This document shows positions 17,078 to 26,682 of a DNA stretch of 64,000 bases, piece after piece (positions within the stretch are counted from its first letter, which is position 1; each line of letters opens with the position of its first letter). This DNA is from Tindallia californiensis (GTDB lineage: Bacteria; Bacillota; Clostridia; Peptostreptococcales; Tindalliaceae): NCBI RefSeq assembly GCF_900107405.1, contig NZ_FNPV01000001.1, positions 124,001 to 188,000 of the forward strand. Direction: 5' to 3'. The translations under genes were made by a program, and so were the position numbers. Below the pieces are notes generated by a model. It did not search any database. It saw nothing but the letters and a program-made list of their open reading frames with translations, and was not told the origin of the DNA.

Positions 17078-18271
17078 TCAGTTTACTTCTTGGAAAACCT
17101 GATCTAAAGTATTCACAAATAGATCAATCTCTTCTTTTTTTATCACCATTGGAGGAAGAAACCGCAACACCTTTCCTGAAGTACAATTAATAATCAGTTT
17201 TTTGTCAAAAGCTTTTCTGACAATTTCATCTCCCGGAAAATTAAGTTCCAACCCTACCATAAGCCCTTTTCCTTTTACTTGTTTTACAAAATCATATTTT
17301 TCTTTCAACATCTGTAATTTTTGGATCAAATATGCTCCGTCTTCTTTTACCTTCTCAGGTATATTTTGATTTATTATCTCTTTCATTGTTGCTGCTCCCG
17401 CTGCACAAGCTAATGGATTTCCACCAAAGGTGGTTCCATGATCTCCAGGATTCCATGCATCTGCAACCTTTTCTGTTGCAACAATTGCTCCAATAGGAAA
17501 ACCGCCAGCCATTGTTTTTGCCAATGACATAATATCAGGTATAATACCATATTGCTCATAAGCAAACATAGCACCCGTTCTTCCTAATCCACACTGAATT
17601 TCGTCTACAATAATTAAAAGGCCCTGTTTCTTGGCAAGGTCGTTCACCTTATTAACAAACGCCTCCGAAACTTGGGTCAGTCCGCCTTCTCCTTGGAGAG
17701 GCTCAAACATAATCGCACAGGTTTTCTCCGACACAGCATTTTCTAACGACTCTACATCGTTAAAAGGTACTTGCTTGAACCCCTCTGGTAACGGTTTGTA
17801 TCCTTCACGATAGCTTTCCTTAGCTGTCGCACTCAGGGTACCCAGCGTTCTTCCATGAAAAGACTCACTTACGGTAACAATTTCATACCTTGGGGTATCA
17901 AACATCTTATAACCATATTTTCTTGCTAATTTAAGGGCCGCCTCATTAGCTTCCGCACCGCTATTACAGAAAAAAACTTTATCCCCAAAGGAGTTGTCTA
18001 CTAATAACTTCGCAAGTTCATATTGTGGCTCATTCCAATAATAATTTGTTACATGCATTAATTTTTTTGCCTGATTCATTATCGCCTCTACTAAAAAGTC
18101 AGGTGAATGCCCCATCCCCGAAGCAGCTAATCCGCCTACCATATCCAAATATTTATTTCCTTCAGAGTCAATCAGCATACAATCTTTGCCTTCAACAAAC
18201 ACTACTGGTACTCGTTTATAAGTATTCATGATAATACCTTCACTTGCTCTAATAAACTCATTCTTTAGCAT
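17078..18271 (-). CDS. argD: Acetylornithine aminotransferase
   Basis: A 397-residue class III PLP aminotransferase converting N-acetylglutamate semialdehyde to N-acetylornithine. FFCNSGAEANEAALKLARKY (about residues 100-119), IVDEIQCGLGRTG (about 220-232) and the PLP lysine in SLAKTMAGGFPIGA (about 250-263) are visible. It is the last gene of the arg operon, 40 bases after argB. Operon context supports ArgD over other class III aminotransferases. Confidence 0.94.
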   Translation of the reverse strand: MLKNEFIRASEGIIMNTYKRVPVVFVEGKDCMLIDSEGNKYLDMVGGLAASGMGHSPDFLVEAIMNQAKKLMHVTNYYWNEPQYELAKLLVDNSFGDKVFFCNSGAEANEAALKLARKYGYKMFDTPRYEIVTVSESFHGRTLGTLSATAKESYREGYKPLPEGFKQVPFNDVESLENAVSEKTCAIMFEPLQGEGGLTQVSEAFVNKVNDLAKKQGLLIIVDEIQCGLGRTGAMFAYEQYGIIPDIMSLAKTMAGGFPIGAIVATEKVADAWNPGDHGTTFGGNPLACAAGAATMKEIINQNIPEKVKEDGAYLIQKLQMLKEKYDFVKQVKGKGLMVGLELNFPGDEIVRKAFDKKLIINCTSGKVLRFLPPMVIKKEEIDLFVNTLDQVFQEVN

Positions 18272-18311
18272 ATTTATACTTCCTCCTAATAGTCATTCGC
18301 TATTCCTATCG

Positions 18312-19172
18312 TTATTGGTATATTATTGTTCCTTCATGAAGGTCAGAAAAAATTTCTGATAACAACGAGTGGCTTTTTCTACCATCGATTATATATACCC
18401 TTTCAACACCATTTTTGACAGACTCTGCACAACCTTTAACCTTCGGAATCATTCCTCCCGTTATGATTCCTTCCTCAATGTAGTCATCAATTTCATTAAC
18501 ATTCATTCGAGGTATGACTTTCATCTCATCTCCCTGAGATTTCATCACTCCTTCTATATTCGTTAACATAATTTGAACAGGCGCCTTTAATTCAATCGCT
18601 ATTTTCCCAGCCGCTTCATCTGCATTAATATTATACCGGTTTCCATCTTCATCACAACCAATCGATGAAATCACTGGAATAAAATCTTCACTTAGCAACT
18701 TATTTATTAACTCCGAGTTGATTGTTTTAATTTCACCTACGTATCCTAGTTCAGGGTTTTTTTGTCCCGCTACAATAAGCCCTCCGTCCTGTCCACTTAA
18801 TCCTATCGATTTGATTCCATAAGAACTAATCCTCGCTACCAAATCTTTTGCAATTTTTCCTGAAAGTACCATTTCAGAAACAATCATCGTTTCTTTATCT
18901 GTCACACGAAGCCCTTCTACAAATGTTGATTTTTTTCCTATCAATTCTAACATACTTGTTATTTCAGGGCCCCCACCATGTATAATAACTGGATACATCC
19001 CCATATATTTCATTAAGACGATGTCCTCTATCACTTGTTTCTTTAACTCATCATTGACCATGGCATTCCCGCCATATTTGATGAGGATTACTTTTTTATG
19101 ATATCTTCTTAAAAAAGGTATCATTTCCACCAGCATTTCTGGATTAACTTTTTTTTGATCCGTCCTGCTCAT
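18312..19172 (-). CDS. argB: Acetylglutamate kinase
   Basis: The 286-residue kinase phosphorylates N-acetylglutamate. The N-terminal nucleotide-binding segment is ILIKYGGNAM, and VIIHGGGPEI (about residues 62-71) binds substrate. Late motifs include NINADEAAGKIA and LTNIEGV. I chose ATG 19172 (MSRTDQKK), six bases after GGAGGA; an in-frame ATG at 19205 would overlap argJ and lacks a ribosome site. Confidence 0.94.
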   Translation of the reverse strand: MSRTDQKKVNPEMLVEMIPFLRRYHKKVILIKYGGNAMVNDELKKQVIEDIVLMKYMGMYPVIIHGGGPEITSMLELIGKKSTFVEGLRVTDKETMIVSEMVLSGKIAKDLVARISSYGIKSIGLSGQDGGLIVAGQKNPELGYVGEIKTINSELINKLLSEDFIPVISSIGCDEDGNRYNINADEAAGKIAIELKAPVQIMLTNIEGVMKSQGDEMKVIPRMNVNEIDDYIEEGIITGGMIPKVKGCAESVKNGVERVYIIDGRKSHSLLSEIFSDLHEGTIIYQ

Positions 19173-19185
19173 CCATACTCCTCCT

Positions 19186-20427
19186 CTAACTTCTATAGGA
19201 GCCATTGATTTTTATATAATCATAAGTAAGATCACAGCCCCAGGCGGTAGCAGACGAACTTCCATTGTTAGCTTCAACAATAATGCGAACAGATTGATTT
19301 TTTAGGATTGTTGTTACCAATTCCTCGTCATACTCTAACGGAAGCCCATTTTCCAACACTTTCACATTTTTCTCCTGTCCATCACTCAGATTAAGCTTGA
19401 CTCCTTCCATATCAAAGGGTACTCCCGAGTACCCAAGACTACAAATCATTCTTCCCCAGTTTCCATCTTCTCCAAAAATAGCCGTTTTTACAAGATTTGA
19501 ACCCGCTATGGTTTTCGCTGCTTTTCTAGCATCACTAACGGTTATAAAACCATGTGCTTCTACCTCTATAAATTTTGATGCTCCTTCGCCATCCTTAGCA
19601 ATAGATTTCGCAAGATATTCACATACATATTGGAGCGCTTGAACAAACATATCTTTTTGGGGATGATTCTCATTCATTTCCCGATTGCCACTTTCACCGT
19701 TAGCCATTGCAATAACCGAATCATTAGTGCTCGTATCTCCATCTACTGTAACCATATTGAAAGTACCCTCAGTTATTTCCCTTAAAATTGCTTGAAAGTA
19801 ACTTGGACTAATCACAATATCCGTCGTGATGAAACCAAGCATCGTTGCCATATTAGGATGAATCATCCCTGATCCCTTCGCTATTCCCGCGATAGTCGCT
19901 ATCTTCCCATCCAATTCTATTTCAACAGCAATTTCCTTATTGATCGTATCCGTTGTCATAATTCCTTGAGCTGCCGCTTTCCCGCCTTTTTTACTTAGCT
20001 GTTTTGCCGCTTCCGGAATACCTTCTATAATATTATCCATCGGCAATGGTACTCCAATGACACCGGTGGATGCAATGGCTACCTCTGTCGAATCGATATC
20101 CAAAAACGCAGCAGTTGTTTTTTGTATGGTTTCAGCGTCTTCCATCCCACGTTTTCCTGTACACGCATTGGCATTCCCACTATTTATTATAATAGCTTTT
20201 AATGATTGTCGTTTTAAGATTTCTTTGCTAATGATGACCGGAGCTGCCATTGCGTTGTTCTGTGTGAAAACACCAGCTGCCACAGCCTTTTTCTTACAGT
20301 ATATTAAAGCTAAATCCAATTGCTCATTTTCTTTGACTCCTGTGCAAATACCACTCGCCAAAAAACCTTTTGGACTTGTAATAGAACCATTATCTACTAT
20401 TTTAAACGATGTATTGCTGTTCTTCAT
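19186..20427 (-). CDS. argJ: Glutamate N-acetyltransferase / N-acetylornithine deacetylase (bifunctional ArgJ)
   Basis: The 413-residue protein recycles the acetyl group between acetylornithine and glutamate. It is processed by self-cleavage before the Thr in GMIHPNMATMLGF (about residues 189-201). TGVIGVPLP (about 122-130) and NSGNANACTG (about 83-92) are family motifs. Whether it is mono- or bifunctional cannot be told from sequence. No argA is present in the window. Confidence 0.94.
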   Translation of the reverse strand: MKNSNTSFKIVDNGSITSPKGFLASGICTGVKENEQLDLALIYCKKKAVAAGVFTQNNAMAAPVIISKEILKRQSLKAIIINSGNANACTGKRGMEDAETIQKTTAAFLDIDSTEVAIASTGVIGVPLPMDNIIEGIPEAAKQLSKKGGKAAAQGIMTTDTINKEIAVEIELDGKIATIAGIAKGSGMIHPNMATMLGFITTDIVISPSYFQAILREITEGTFNMVTVDGDTSTNDSVIAMANGESGNREMNENHPQKDMFVQALQYVCEYLAKSIAKDGEGASKFIEVEAHGFITVSDARKAAKTIAGSNLVKTAIFGEDGNWGRMICSLGYSGVPFDMEGVKLNLSDGQEKNVKVLENGLPLEYDEELVTTILKNQSVRIIVEANNGSSSATAWGCDLTYDYIKINGSYRS

Positions 20428-20450
20428 CCTTCCACTCCTTTTCTACTACA

Positions 20451-21488
20451 TTAAGGCCATATAGGCGCTGTATCCAAACCAGTTCTTTCATCTAATCCAA
20501 ACATCACATTCATGTTTTGAACAGCCTGACTTGAAGAACCTTTTAGTAAATTATCAATCGCCGAAACCACCACCAATTTACCACTTCTTGAATCAATGAC
20601 AAATCCTATGTCACAGAAGTTCGACCCTTTAACAGCTTTCGTTTCCGGAAGATATCCTTCTTTTAATATTCGTATAAAAGGCGCTTTCTCATAATACGCT
20701 TCATAGCATGTTTCAACATCTTTTCTCGTTATCCCTTCAGCCGATATAACAATGGTTGATAAAATACCACGATCTATAGGAATTAAGTGCGGCGTAAATA
20801 AAATATTTACGGAAGATCCCGCCGCCAGCGACAGCTCTTGCTCGATCTCCGGTGTATGTCTGTGCTTACCTATGTTATACGCTTTGATATTTTCATTAAC
20901 CTGTGAAAATATATTTACTTCCGATGAACTTCGTCCTGCTCCCGAAACACCCGTTTTTGAATCAATAATAATCTCTTTGTTATGGAGCCGTTTTTCTTTT
21001 AATAAGGGTAAAAGTGGCAATAAAATGCTGGTAGGAAAGCATCCTGGATTCGCTACTAAAGCAGCATTTGCGATGCTATCAGCATACCATTCAGGTAAAC
21101 CGTAAACAGCCTTTTTAAGAGTTCTATCATCCAAGTGTTTTGTTTCATACCAATGTTCATATATTGTTGCTTCCCGAAGCCGAAAGTCTGCAGAAAAATC
21201 AATCACTCTAAAGCCTCTTTTGATTAATGGCAACACTTTACTTTGACTAACTCGATGGGGAAGAGCAGAAAATATGATATCCGTATCTTCAGGCACGTCG
21301 TCAACATTAATGGATCGACAAATATCCTCCACTTTGCTGCGAAGATTTGGATAAATAGCATCAAATCTGACGCCTTCATAACTTCTTGAATCAAGGAAAA
21401 TCGTTTCTATTTCAGGATGTAATTCTAATAACCGCACCAGTTCAGCACCTGTATAACCTGTTGCACCCATGATCCCTGCTTTTATCAT
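20451..21488 (-). CDS. argC: N-acetyl-gamma-glutamyl-phosphate reductase
   Basis: The 345-residue NADPH-dependent reductase is the first gene of the operon. The N-terminal fold shows GIMGATGYTGAELVRLL, the active-site Cys lies in ANPGCFPTS (about residues 146-154), and FTPHLIPIDRGI comes later. Length is typical. A TACCTCC complement (GGAGGTA) precedes the start. Confidence 0.95.
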   Translation of the reverse strand: MIKAGIMGATGYTGAELVRLLELHPEIETIFLDSRSYEGVRFDAIYPNLRSKVEDICRSINVDDVPEDTDIIFSALPHRVSQSKVLPLIKRGFRVIDFSADFRLREATIYEHWYETKHLDDRTLKKAVYGLPEWYADSIANAALVANPGCFPTSILLPLLPLLKEKRLHNKEIIIDSKTGVSGAGRSSSEVNIFSQVNENIKAYNIGKHRHTPEIEQELSLAAGSSVNILFTPHLIPIDRGILSTIVISAEGITRKDVETCYEAYYEKAPFIRILKEGYLPETKAVKGSNFCDIGFVIDSRSGKLVVVSAIDNLLKGSSSQAVQNMNVMFGLDERTGLDTAPIWP

Positions 21489-21544
21489 TGTTTACCTCCT
21501 CGCAAAATAATCATTTGCATCACATAATCGCTTGTTTTTGGGCA

Positions 21545-21563
21545 CTTCATGCAAATATTTCAT
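21545..21563 (-). promoter_or_regulatory. Possible ArgR operator upstream of argC
   Basis: On the minus strand ATGAAATATTTGCATGAA spans the predicted transcription start. It resembles the imperfect palindromic ARG boxes of Firmicutes (ATGAATA...TTCAT-like). Related ATGCAAAT/ATTTGCAT words occur at 21508-21520 and 21588-21597. The assignment rests on resemblance and position only. Confidence 0.35.
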
Positions 21564-21565
21564 CC

Positions 21566-21594
21566 ATTATACACGAAACTGACTTATTATGCAA
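21566..21594 (-). promoter_or_regulatory. Promoter of the arginine operon
   Basis: On the minus strand TTGCAT (21594-21589), a 17-base spacer and a perfect TATAAT (21571-21566) lie 78 bases before the argC start. Confidence 0.7.
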
Positions 21595-21690
21595 ATCACA
21601 TCCAAGTCAAAATCTATTAAAAAAGATAAAGTCATTACTATAACACAAAAAATTTCACAACTTCATTTTATAACAGAAAGATTGATTGTA

Positions 21691-22461
21691 TTAAAATTCA
21701 TCATTTTGTATATTTTTACTTTCGTACTTCCCCATCCACTCTGCCTTCTTTTCTAAGACCCTTTTTGAGTAAGTAGTTTTGTAACTTTTATGCCACTCAT
21801 ACACTCGTGATAACCCTGTAGGTCCCATGTTATATTCACTCAACACCTTGTGCCAGTCAACATCGCCATAGTCTTTTTGAGATCTTTCGACATTGTGTTT
21901 TAGGTACATTAACCCTAATGGTAGGTTATACCAATTTTCAAATATTTTTTCCGGATCATACGTAAAAAACCATTGATCATGATATAATTCAAAAAGATGT
22001 TTTTCAGTGATCGGTGTTATTTGCATAAACCCTCTATCTTGATGCTGACCTACAAGCTCTTTCTCAAAGGTACCTCCAGTTTCCACATGAATTAAGCCTA
22101 TCACTATCCATATTGGAATCTCTTTATCAAAGCTATTTCTCATTAATATCCAAACATCTTCATTACTCATCCCTGTTTCACTCACTAAAAAATCAAGTAA
22201 ATATTGTTCCTCCGCTGATAATAAATGTTCACGATGAAATCCTTTGTGATAAATATTATCCAAATAGTCATCATGACGTCTTTCCAACGGATTAGAAACT
22301 CTATAATGAACCATTATTGCTTCTTTTCTTAAAGTAGCTATGCCATCCACTTCTTTTTTATACTCACTCCATATCCAGCCTGGTACTAAGATAAAAAACA
22401 CCATCAGTATCGCTACGGCTAACAAAGTCCATATTATTAATGTTTTTTTACTTTTATTCAT
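21691..22461 (-). CDS. Membrane-anchored lytic transglycosylase-like protein (SLT fold)
   Basis: The 256-residue protein has an N-terminal signal-anchor helix (about residues 8-28). An SLT-like domain follows, with the catalytic Glu in IGLIHVETGG (about residue 126), the GFMQITP motif (about 143-149) and SEYNMGPTGLSR (about 204-215). Enzymes of this fold cleave the peptidoglycan glycan strand outside the membrane. Its start overlaps the end of the WG-repeat gene by eight bases, so the two are coupled. Confidence 0.8.
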   Translation of the reverse strand: MNKSKKTLIIWTLLAVAILMVFFILVPGWIWSEYKKEVDGIATLRKEAIMVHYRVSNPLERRHDDYLDNIYHKGFHREHLLSAEEQYLLDFLVSETGMSNEDVWILMRNSFDKEIPIWIVIGLIHVETGGTFEKELVGQHQDRGFMQITPITEKHLFELYHDQWFFTYDPEKIFENWYNLPLGLMYLKHNVERSQKDYGDVDWHKVLSEYNMGPTGLSRVYEWHKSYKTTYSKRVLEKKAEWMGKYESKNIQNDEF

Positions 22462-23227
22462 TCCATTCAGGATTCCAAATCCAGTCTCCTTCTAAGTTTA
22501 TATATCCGTTTCCTCCATCCGTTTCTACTTGAGCGATACCTTCAAAGAAGTTCCAAGCTCTCTTGAACTGTGGTTCCACGATCATAACACCATTTTCATC
22601 AATATATCCCCACCGATTATTAAGCTTTACAGATGCCCTTCCTTCAGAAAAACTCCTAGCATCTTCGTACTCAGCTTTGATAGTAAATTGATCTTCGATA
22701 TCTATATATCCCCATTTCCCATCCATCCGTACAGCTGCTATCCCATTATGATAAGGTAACGCATGTTCATAAACAGGAGAAATAATCCAGTGACCTTCTT
22801 TATCTATAAAACCTACCCGTTCTTTATATCGAGCAAAAGCGACGCCTTCACTAAAGATATCAACTTCATCAAAAATTGCCTCTATCACCACATTACCTTC
22901 GATATCGACATATCCCCAATAGTCTCCTATTTTAACAGGTAGACGCTGTTTATTTTCTAACACATTTGCCTCTTCTTTATTTTTTGATCCCGGATTTTGT
23001 AAAGAACTTCTTTCTTGTGTCGCATCAGACTGGCTACCGATAGCCTCATCCATATTAGTTATTTCAACCTCATCCCGTCCAAATAAAAGAAATAAGACGC
23101 TTCCCGTTATTAATAAGCTAAGTATGACTACTGCCCCAATCAAAAGAAATGCCTGTTTTTTCGTCAATTCCCTCGACATTGCAACTTTTGTCTCTTTTGT
23201 CTCTTCAGATGTTTTTTCTTCTTCCAT
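22454..23227 (-). CDS. Membrane-anchored WG-repeat protein
   Basis: A short charged cytoplasmic segment precedes one membrane helix (about residues 23-48). About five WG (KWG) repeats of roughly 40 residues follow, each opening like WGYIDxEG and closing with a FSEGxAxV-type strand. WG repeats form beta-rich binding surfaces; the ligand is unknown. I chose ATG 23227 (MEEEKTS), after AGAGGTGG. Coupling to the lytic-transglycosylase-like gene suggests a joint cell-envelope role, which is inference. Confidence 0.8.
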   Translation of the reverse strand: MEEEKTSEETKETKVAMSRELTKKQAFLLIGAVVILSLLITGSVLFLLFGRDEVEITNMDEAIGSQSDATQERSSLQNPGSKNKEEANVLENKQRLPVKIGDYWGYVDIEGNVVIEAIFDEVDIFSEGVAFARYKERVGFIDKEGHWIISPVYEHALPYHNGIAAVRMDGKWGYIDIEDQFTIKAEYEDARSFSEGRASVKLNNRWGYIDENGVMIVEPQFKRAWNFFEGIAQVETDGGNGYINLEGDWIWNPEWNE

Positions 23228-23386
23228 GTTGCCACCTCTTTTCTGTGATTTTATCATGCAGCTTTTTCTTTTTTTACTACTCCTTACTGTTCATTTTTTA
23301 CTTGTTAGCCTTTTCCATATTCTTTTTATCGGCTTATAGACTATATATATCCATTACCGGTGAATTTAATAAATTCTTCCATAAAT

Positions 23387-23427
23387 AAAAAATCTCAGTT
23401 GATTCTGTTACACAATCAACTGAGATT
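23387..23427 (-). terminator. Terminator after the STAS gene
   Basis: A perfect 14-bp stem AATCTCAGTTGATT / AATCAACTGAGATT closes a nine-base loop and, on the minus strand, runs into TTTTTTATTT. It ends the hemA-hemL-small gene-STAS transcript. Confidence 0.9.
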
Positions 23428-23431
23428 AATC

Positions 23432-23737
23432 TTATTTATTTACTTGAAAAAGCTCTGTTAGATTAACGATTTCAAATAAGTCCATTATTTCTTTTTTAGC
23501 ATTAGTTATCCTCATTTTCCTGTCGCCTCTCGCCAAATGCCTGTATAGACCTATCAGAAATGTAATACCTGTTGAATCAACGTATTGTACTTCATCAAAA
23601 TCTATTATTACTTCATTTATTAGTTCTTTTGAATCAAGAACTTGATACATGTACTGCAAAAATGTGTTTACGTTAGTTGCTGTTGGGTTTTGTGCCAAAT
23701 AAAAAGTTAATTGTTTTTCTTGTATTATATAATTCAA
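23432..23737 (-). CDS. STAS-domain anti-sigma-factor antagonist-like protein
   Basis: A small STAS domain (about 101 residues) of the SpoIIAA/RsbV type. The phosphorylatable Ser/Thr region is DFDEVQYVDSTGITFLIGLY, with Ser in the DSTG motif. No anti-sigma kinase adjoins it, so the partner is unknown. I favour a TTG start at 23737, five bases after a run of nine G; an in-frame ATG at 23758 (MIRGGDVL) would put the G run inside the coding region. It closes the hem operon. Confidence 0.75.
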   Translation of the reverse strand: MNYIIQEKQLTFYLAQNPTATNVNTFLQYMYQVLDSKELINEVIIDFDEVQYVDSTGITFLIGLYRHLARGDRKMRITNAKKEIMDLFEIVNLTELFQVNK

Positions 23738-23799
23738 AACATCCCCCCCCCTTATCATAACCATCAGCAAACGAACCATTTATTATAAGCAGTTTGGCC

Positions 23800-24000
23800 T
23801 TACATTTCCATATCTTCAATGGTTTCAAGACTTTTATTAATTTGATTAAGTTCTTCTTCCAGCTCAAGCTTCATTTCGTTTAGATTCTGTATTACTTCGT
23901 CATCTTTTAGATATAAATCACTTAAAACAATAGCCCTTCTTATAGCATATATTCGGTTTTTTAGTTTATCTTTTTGAAATAAAATTTCTCCCAATTTCAT
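23800..24000 (-). CDS. Small coiled-coil protein of unknown function
   Basis: A 66-residue, charged, almost entirely helical protein with heptad-like leucine spacing. The start ATG lies eight bases after GGGAGG, which supports expression. It sits 30 bases after hemL and 62 bases before the STAS gene on the same strand. I do not recognise a family with confidence; its first 50 residues vaguely recall DIP1984/septicolysin-type coiled coils, but it is far shorter. Confidence 0.55.
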   Translation of the reverse strand: MKLGEILFQKDKLKNRIYAIRRAIVLSDLYLKDDEVIQNLNEMKLELEEELNQINKSLETIEDMEM

Positions 24001-24030
24001 CCTATCTACCTCCCAGGTTGTAATAAGTTT

Positions 24031-25323
24031 CTACTTGAACATTGTTTCAAAAACGCTTTCCGCTGCTTCTATTGTTTGATCAATGACCTGATCATCATGG
24101 CACACGGATAAAAACCAAGACTCAAATTGAGAGGACGGTAAATAGATTCCTTTTTCCAACATTCCACGGAAAAATTTTCCGTACATATCTGTGTCAGATT
24201 TCGAAGCACTCTCATAGTCACTAACCGGTTGATCCGTAAAAAACAAGCTTAGCATGGAACCAACTCGATTAACCGTCGCCGACACATCATATTGCTCAAT
24301 TAAAGTTCGCAAACCACGCTCTAGCTTCATTGTTTGTCGATCAAGTTGTTGATAAATATTAGGATTACTTACAAGTTTTTCCAAAGTATGATATCCCGCT
24401 GTCATTGCCAGAGGATTTCCCGAAAGTGTTCCAGCCTGATAAACGGGTCCTTTAGGAGCCATCAGTTTCATTACATCGAATCGTCCTCCGAAGGCTCCAA
24501 CCGGCAGTCCGCCTCCTATAACCTTACTATAGCATGTCAAGTCAGGCTTAATATTATACAAGCATTGAGCACCCTCAAAAGCCAATCTAAACCCAGTCAT
24601 TACTTCATCTAAAATCAAAAGACTATCATGCTCCTCCGTTACTTCCCGAAGGGTTTGTGCGAACTCCATGGTCATTGGAACAACACCCATATTTCCAGCT
24701 ACTGGCTCCGCAATAACCGCTGCTATTTCACTACCTTGCTCCTTAAATAGTTGGCGTATCATTTCATCATCATTATATCTAGCTGTAATGGTATTTTCCA
24801 CAATGCTTTCTGGAACACCAGGACTTCCAGGTATTCCCTGAGTTAGGATTCCCGATCCAGCTTCAACTAAAAGGCCATCAGAATGACCATGATAATTTCC
24901 GCTAAATTTCACTATCTTCGATCTACCTGTAAACGCTCTTGCAAGCCTTAAAGCCGTCATTACTGCTTCTGTTCCAGAGTTGACCATCCGAATTCTTTCA
25001 ATAGAGGAAACATTATCCACAATCATTGAAGCCAGCATATTTTCAGCTTCTGTTGGTGCTCCGAAACTAGTGCCGTTTTGCAAAGCTTTTTCTAAAGCCC
25101 TTATCACATCCGGGTCAGAATGCCCTAAAATCATCGGTCCCCAGGATAAAACATAGTCCAGGTATGTATTGCCGTCCACATCTGTCACCGTCGCACCTTT
25201 TCCATGCTGAATAAAAACAGGATCTCTGTCAACAGCAGAGAATGAACGCACAGGGCTATTAACACCTCCTGGCATAAGCGTCAGAGCTCTTTCATACATT
25301 GCACGTGAATTTTCATGATTCAT
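24031..25323 (-). CDS. hemL: Glutamate-1-semialdehyde 2,1-aminomutase
   Basis: A 430-residue PLP enzyme of class III that makes 5-aminolevulinate from glutamate semialdehyde. The N-terminal LMPGGVNSPVRSF is diagnostic of HemL; EPVAGNMGVVP, LLILDEVMTGFR and the PLP Lys in CYSKVIGGGLPVGAFGG are also visible. I chose ATG 25323 (MNHENSRAM), preceded by AAGGAG; it starts one base after the hemA stop. Downstream haem genes (hemB, C, D) are absent from this stretch. Confidence 0.95.
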   Translation of the reverse strand: MNHENSRAMYERALTLMPGGVNSPVRSFSAVDRDPVFIQHGKGATVTDVDGNTYLDYVLSWGPMILGHSDPDVIRALEKALQNGTSFGAPTEAENMLASMIVDNVSSIERIRMVNSGTEAVMTALRLARAFTGRSKIVKFSGNYHGHSDGLLVEAGSGILTQGIPGSPGVPESIVENTITARYNDDEMIRQLFKEQGSEIAAVIAEPVAGNMGVVPMTMEFAQTLREVTEEHDSLLILDEVMTGFRLAFEGAQCLYNIKPDLTCYSKVIGGGLPVGAFGGRFDVMKLMAPKGPVYQAGTLSGNPLAMTAGYHTLEKLVSNPNIYQQLDRQTMKLERGLRTLIEQYDVSATVNRVGSMLSLFFTDQPVSDYESASKSDTDMYGKFFRGMLEKGIYLPSSQFESWFLSVCHDDQVIDQTIEAAESVFETMFK

Positions 25324-25324
25324 A

Positions 25325-26629
25325 TCAATATTTCTCCTTTCCGTATTCTTTTTCCATTTTTTCCTCCACATTCATGTAATCACAGGTCAGTAATCGATCC
25401 AATAATTCTCCAGCCTCTTTTCCTTTACCTTCCAGCCCCACTTGTTTTAATTGTTGAATAGGAGTTCTCCACATTTTTTTTGCAAGGCTGTACACAAAAG
25501 CTTCGATGTTATCACGATCTTTTTGTGACAAATGTGGCATTTGACTAAACAAATTTTCTAGCTCCATTTCTGTTACTTCTTTAGAATGATGTTGGATTGC
25601 TTTTATTCTGGGATAAACAGGTAGACAGCGGTACCAGTCAAAAAATTCCCTGCTTTTTTCTTGTATCTTCTTTTCTATCAATGTTAGTTTTCCAGATCGT
25701 TTAAGCATATTTTCATTTGCAACTTCTTCCAAATCATCAATATCGTATAATTTCACCCCAGGAATATGCGAGATGTTTGGATCAATATCTCTTGGTAATG
25801 CAATATCCGTTATCAACATGTCTTTACCCTGCAGATAATGCTTATAAAAATAATGTTTCTCTATCACTTGATGCGGGGCTGACGTAGCACTTATAATCCA
25901 GTCTACATCCGCTATCACTTCATAACGATCATCAAAAGGAATGCGCGTGATTTCCGTATAAGGATGTTTTCCGATTCCTGTGAGTAATTCACTTCGAGTT
26001 GCTATATATATGTGTCCTACATTTAAAGATATAAGATGCTTAATTGCTCGGCGACACATTTCTCCTCTTCCAACAATTAATACTTTCGTTTTATTTAACA
26101 ATCCAAATATCTTTTCTCCCTGCTTAACGGCAATTGATGCGATGGATAAAGAATTTTCCGAAATACCTGTCTCGTATTTGACTTTCTTTCCTAAAGTGAT
26201 CCCATTTTGAAATAGTTTATTTACCGCTTTGCTGGTCGCTCCAAACTCTCTAGCCGCATAATAAGCTTCCTTAATCTGACCAAGAATCTGATCCTCTCCT
26301 AAAACAAGTGAGTCTAACCCACAACACATTCTAAAAAACATAGAGACGGCCGGAACTTCATGATGACAGTATGCCTCAATTTCTTCATCAGAAAAACCAA
26401 AGTACTCTTGAAAAAAAGAGTCAAGTTTCTTTTTTCCATCTACTCCATCATCCGCTTCATATATCAGCTGACTACGATTGCATGTCGAAAGAATAACGCA
26501 ACTATTAATGCCTTCAAGGCTTAATATTGTGTGATACGCACTTTCAAGACCAGAAGCCTTAAATGCAGCCCTTTCTCTAATTTTCACCGGTGTATTTTTA
26601 TAATGCATTCCATAGATGCCAATATTCAT
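25325..26629 (-). CDS. hemA: Glutamyl-tRNA reductase
   Basis: The 434-residue enzyme reduces glutamyl-tRNA to glutamate semialdehyde, the first step of the C5 route to tetrapyrroles. The catalytic Cys is in VILSTCNRSQLIYE (about residue 50). GLDSLVLGEDQILGQIK (about 109-125) and the NADPH-binding VLIVGRGEMCRRA (about 185-197) are conserved. Its stop is one base from the hemL start, so the pair is translationally coupled. Tetrapyrroles in this organism could feed corrinoids as well as haem. Confidence 0.95.
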   Translation of the reverse strand: MNIGIYGMHYKNTPVKIRERAAFKASGLESAYHTILSLEGINSCVILSTCNRSQLIYEADDGVDGKKKLDSFFQEYFGFSDEEIEAYCHHEVPAVSMFFRMCCGLDSLVLGEDQILGQIKEAYYAAREFGATSKAVNKLFQNGITLGKKVKYETGISENSLSIASIAVKQGEKIFGLLNKTKVLIVGRGEMCRRAIKHLISLNVGHIYIATRSELLTGIGKHPYTEITRIPFDDRYEVIADVDWIISATSAPHQVIEKHYFYKHYLQGKDMLITDIALPRDIDPNISHIPGVKLYDIDDLEEVANENMLKRSGKLTLIEKKIQEKSREFFDWYRCLPVYPRIKAIQHHSKEVTEMELENLFSQMPHLSQKDRDNIEAFVYSLAKKMWRTPIQQLKQVGLEGKGKEAGELLDRLLTCDYMNVEEKMEKEYGKEKY

Positions 26630-26682
26630 TGCTTTTCATCCCTTCAAAGCATATAATGTTTTCCGTTAGAAACAACGGTTTT

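Noticed and set aside
23673-23867. 64-codon frame between the coiled-coil and STAS genes
   Set aside because: It overlaps both genes in another frame and shows no ribosome site or family features.
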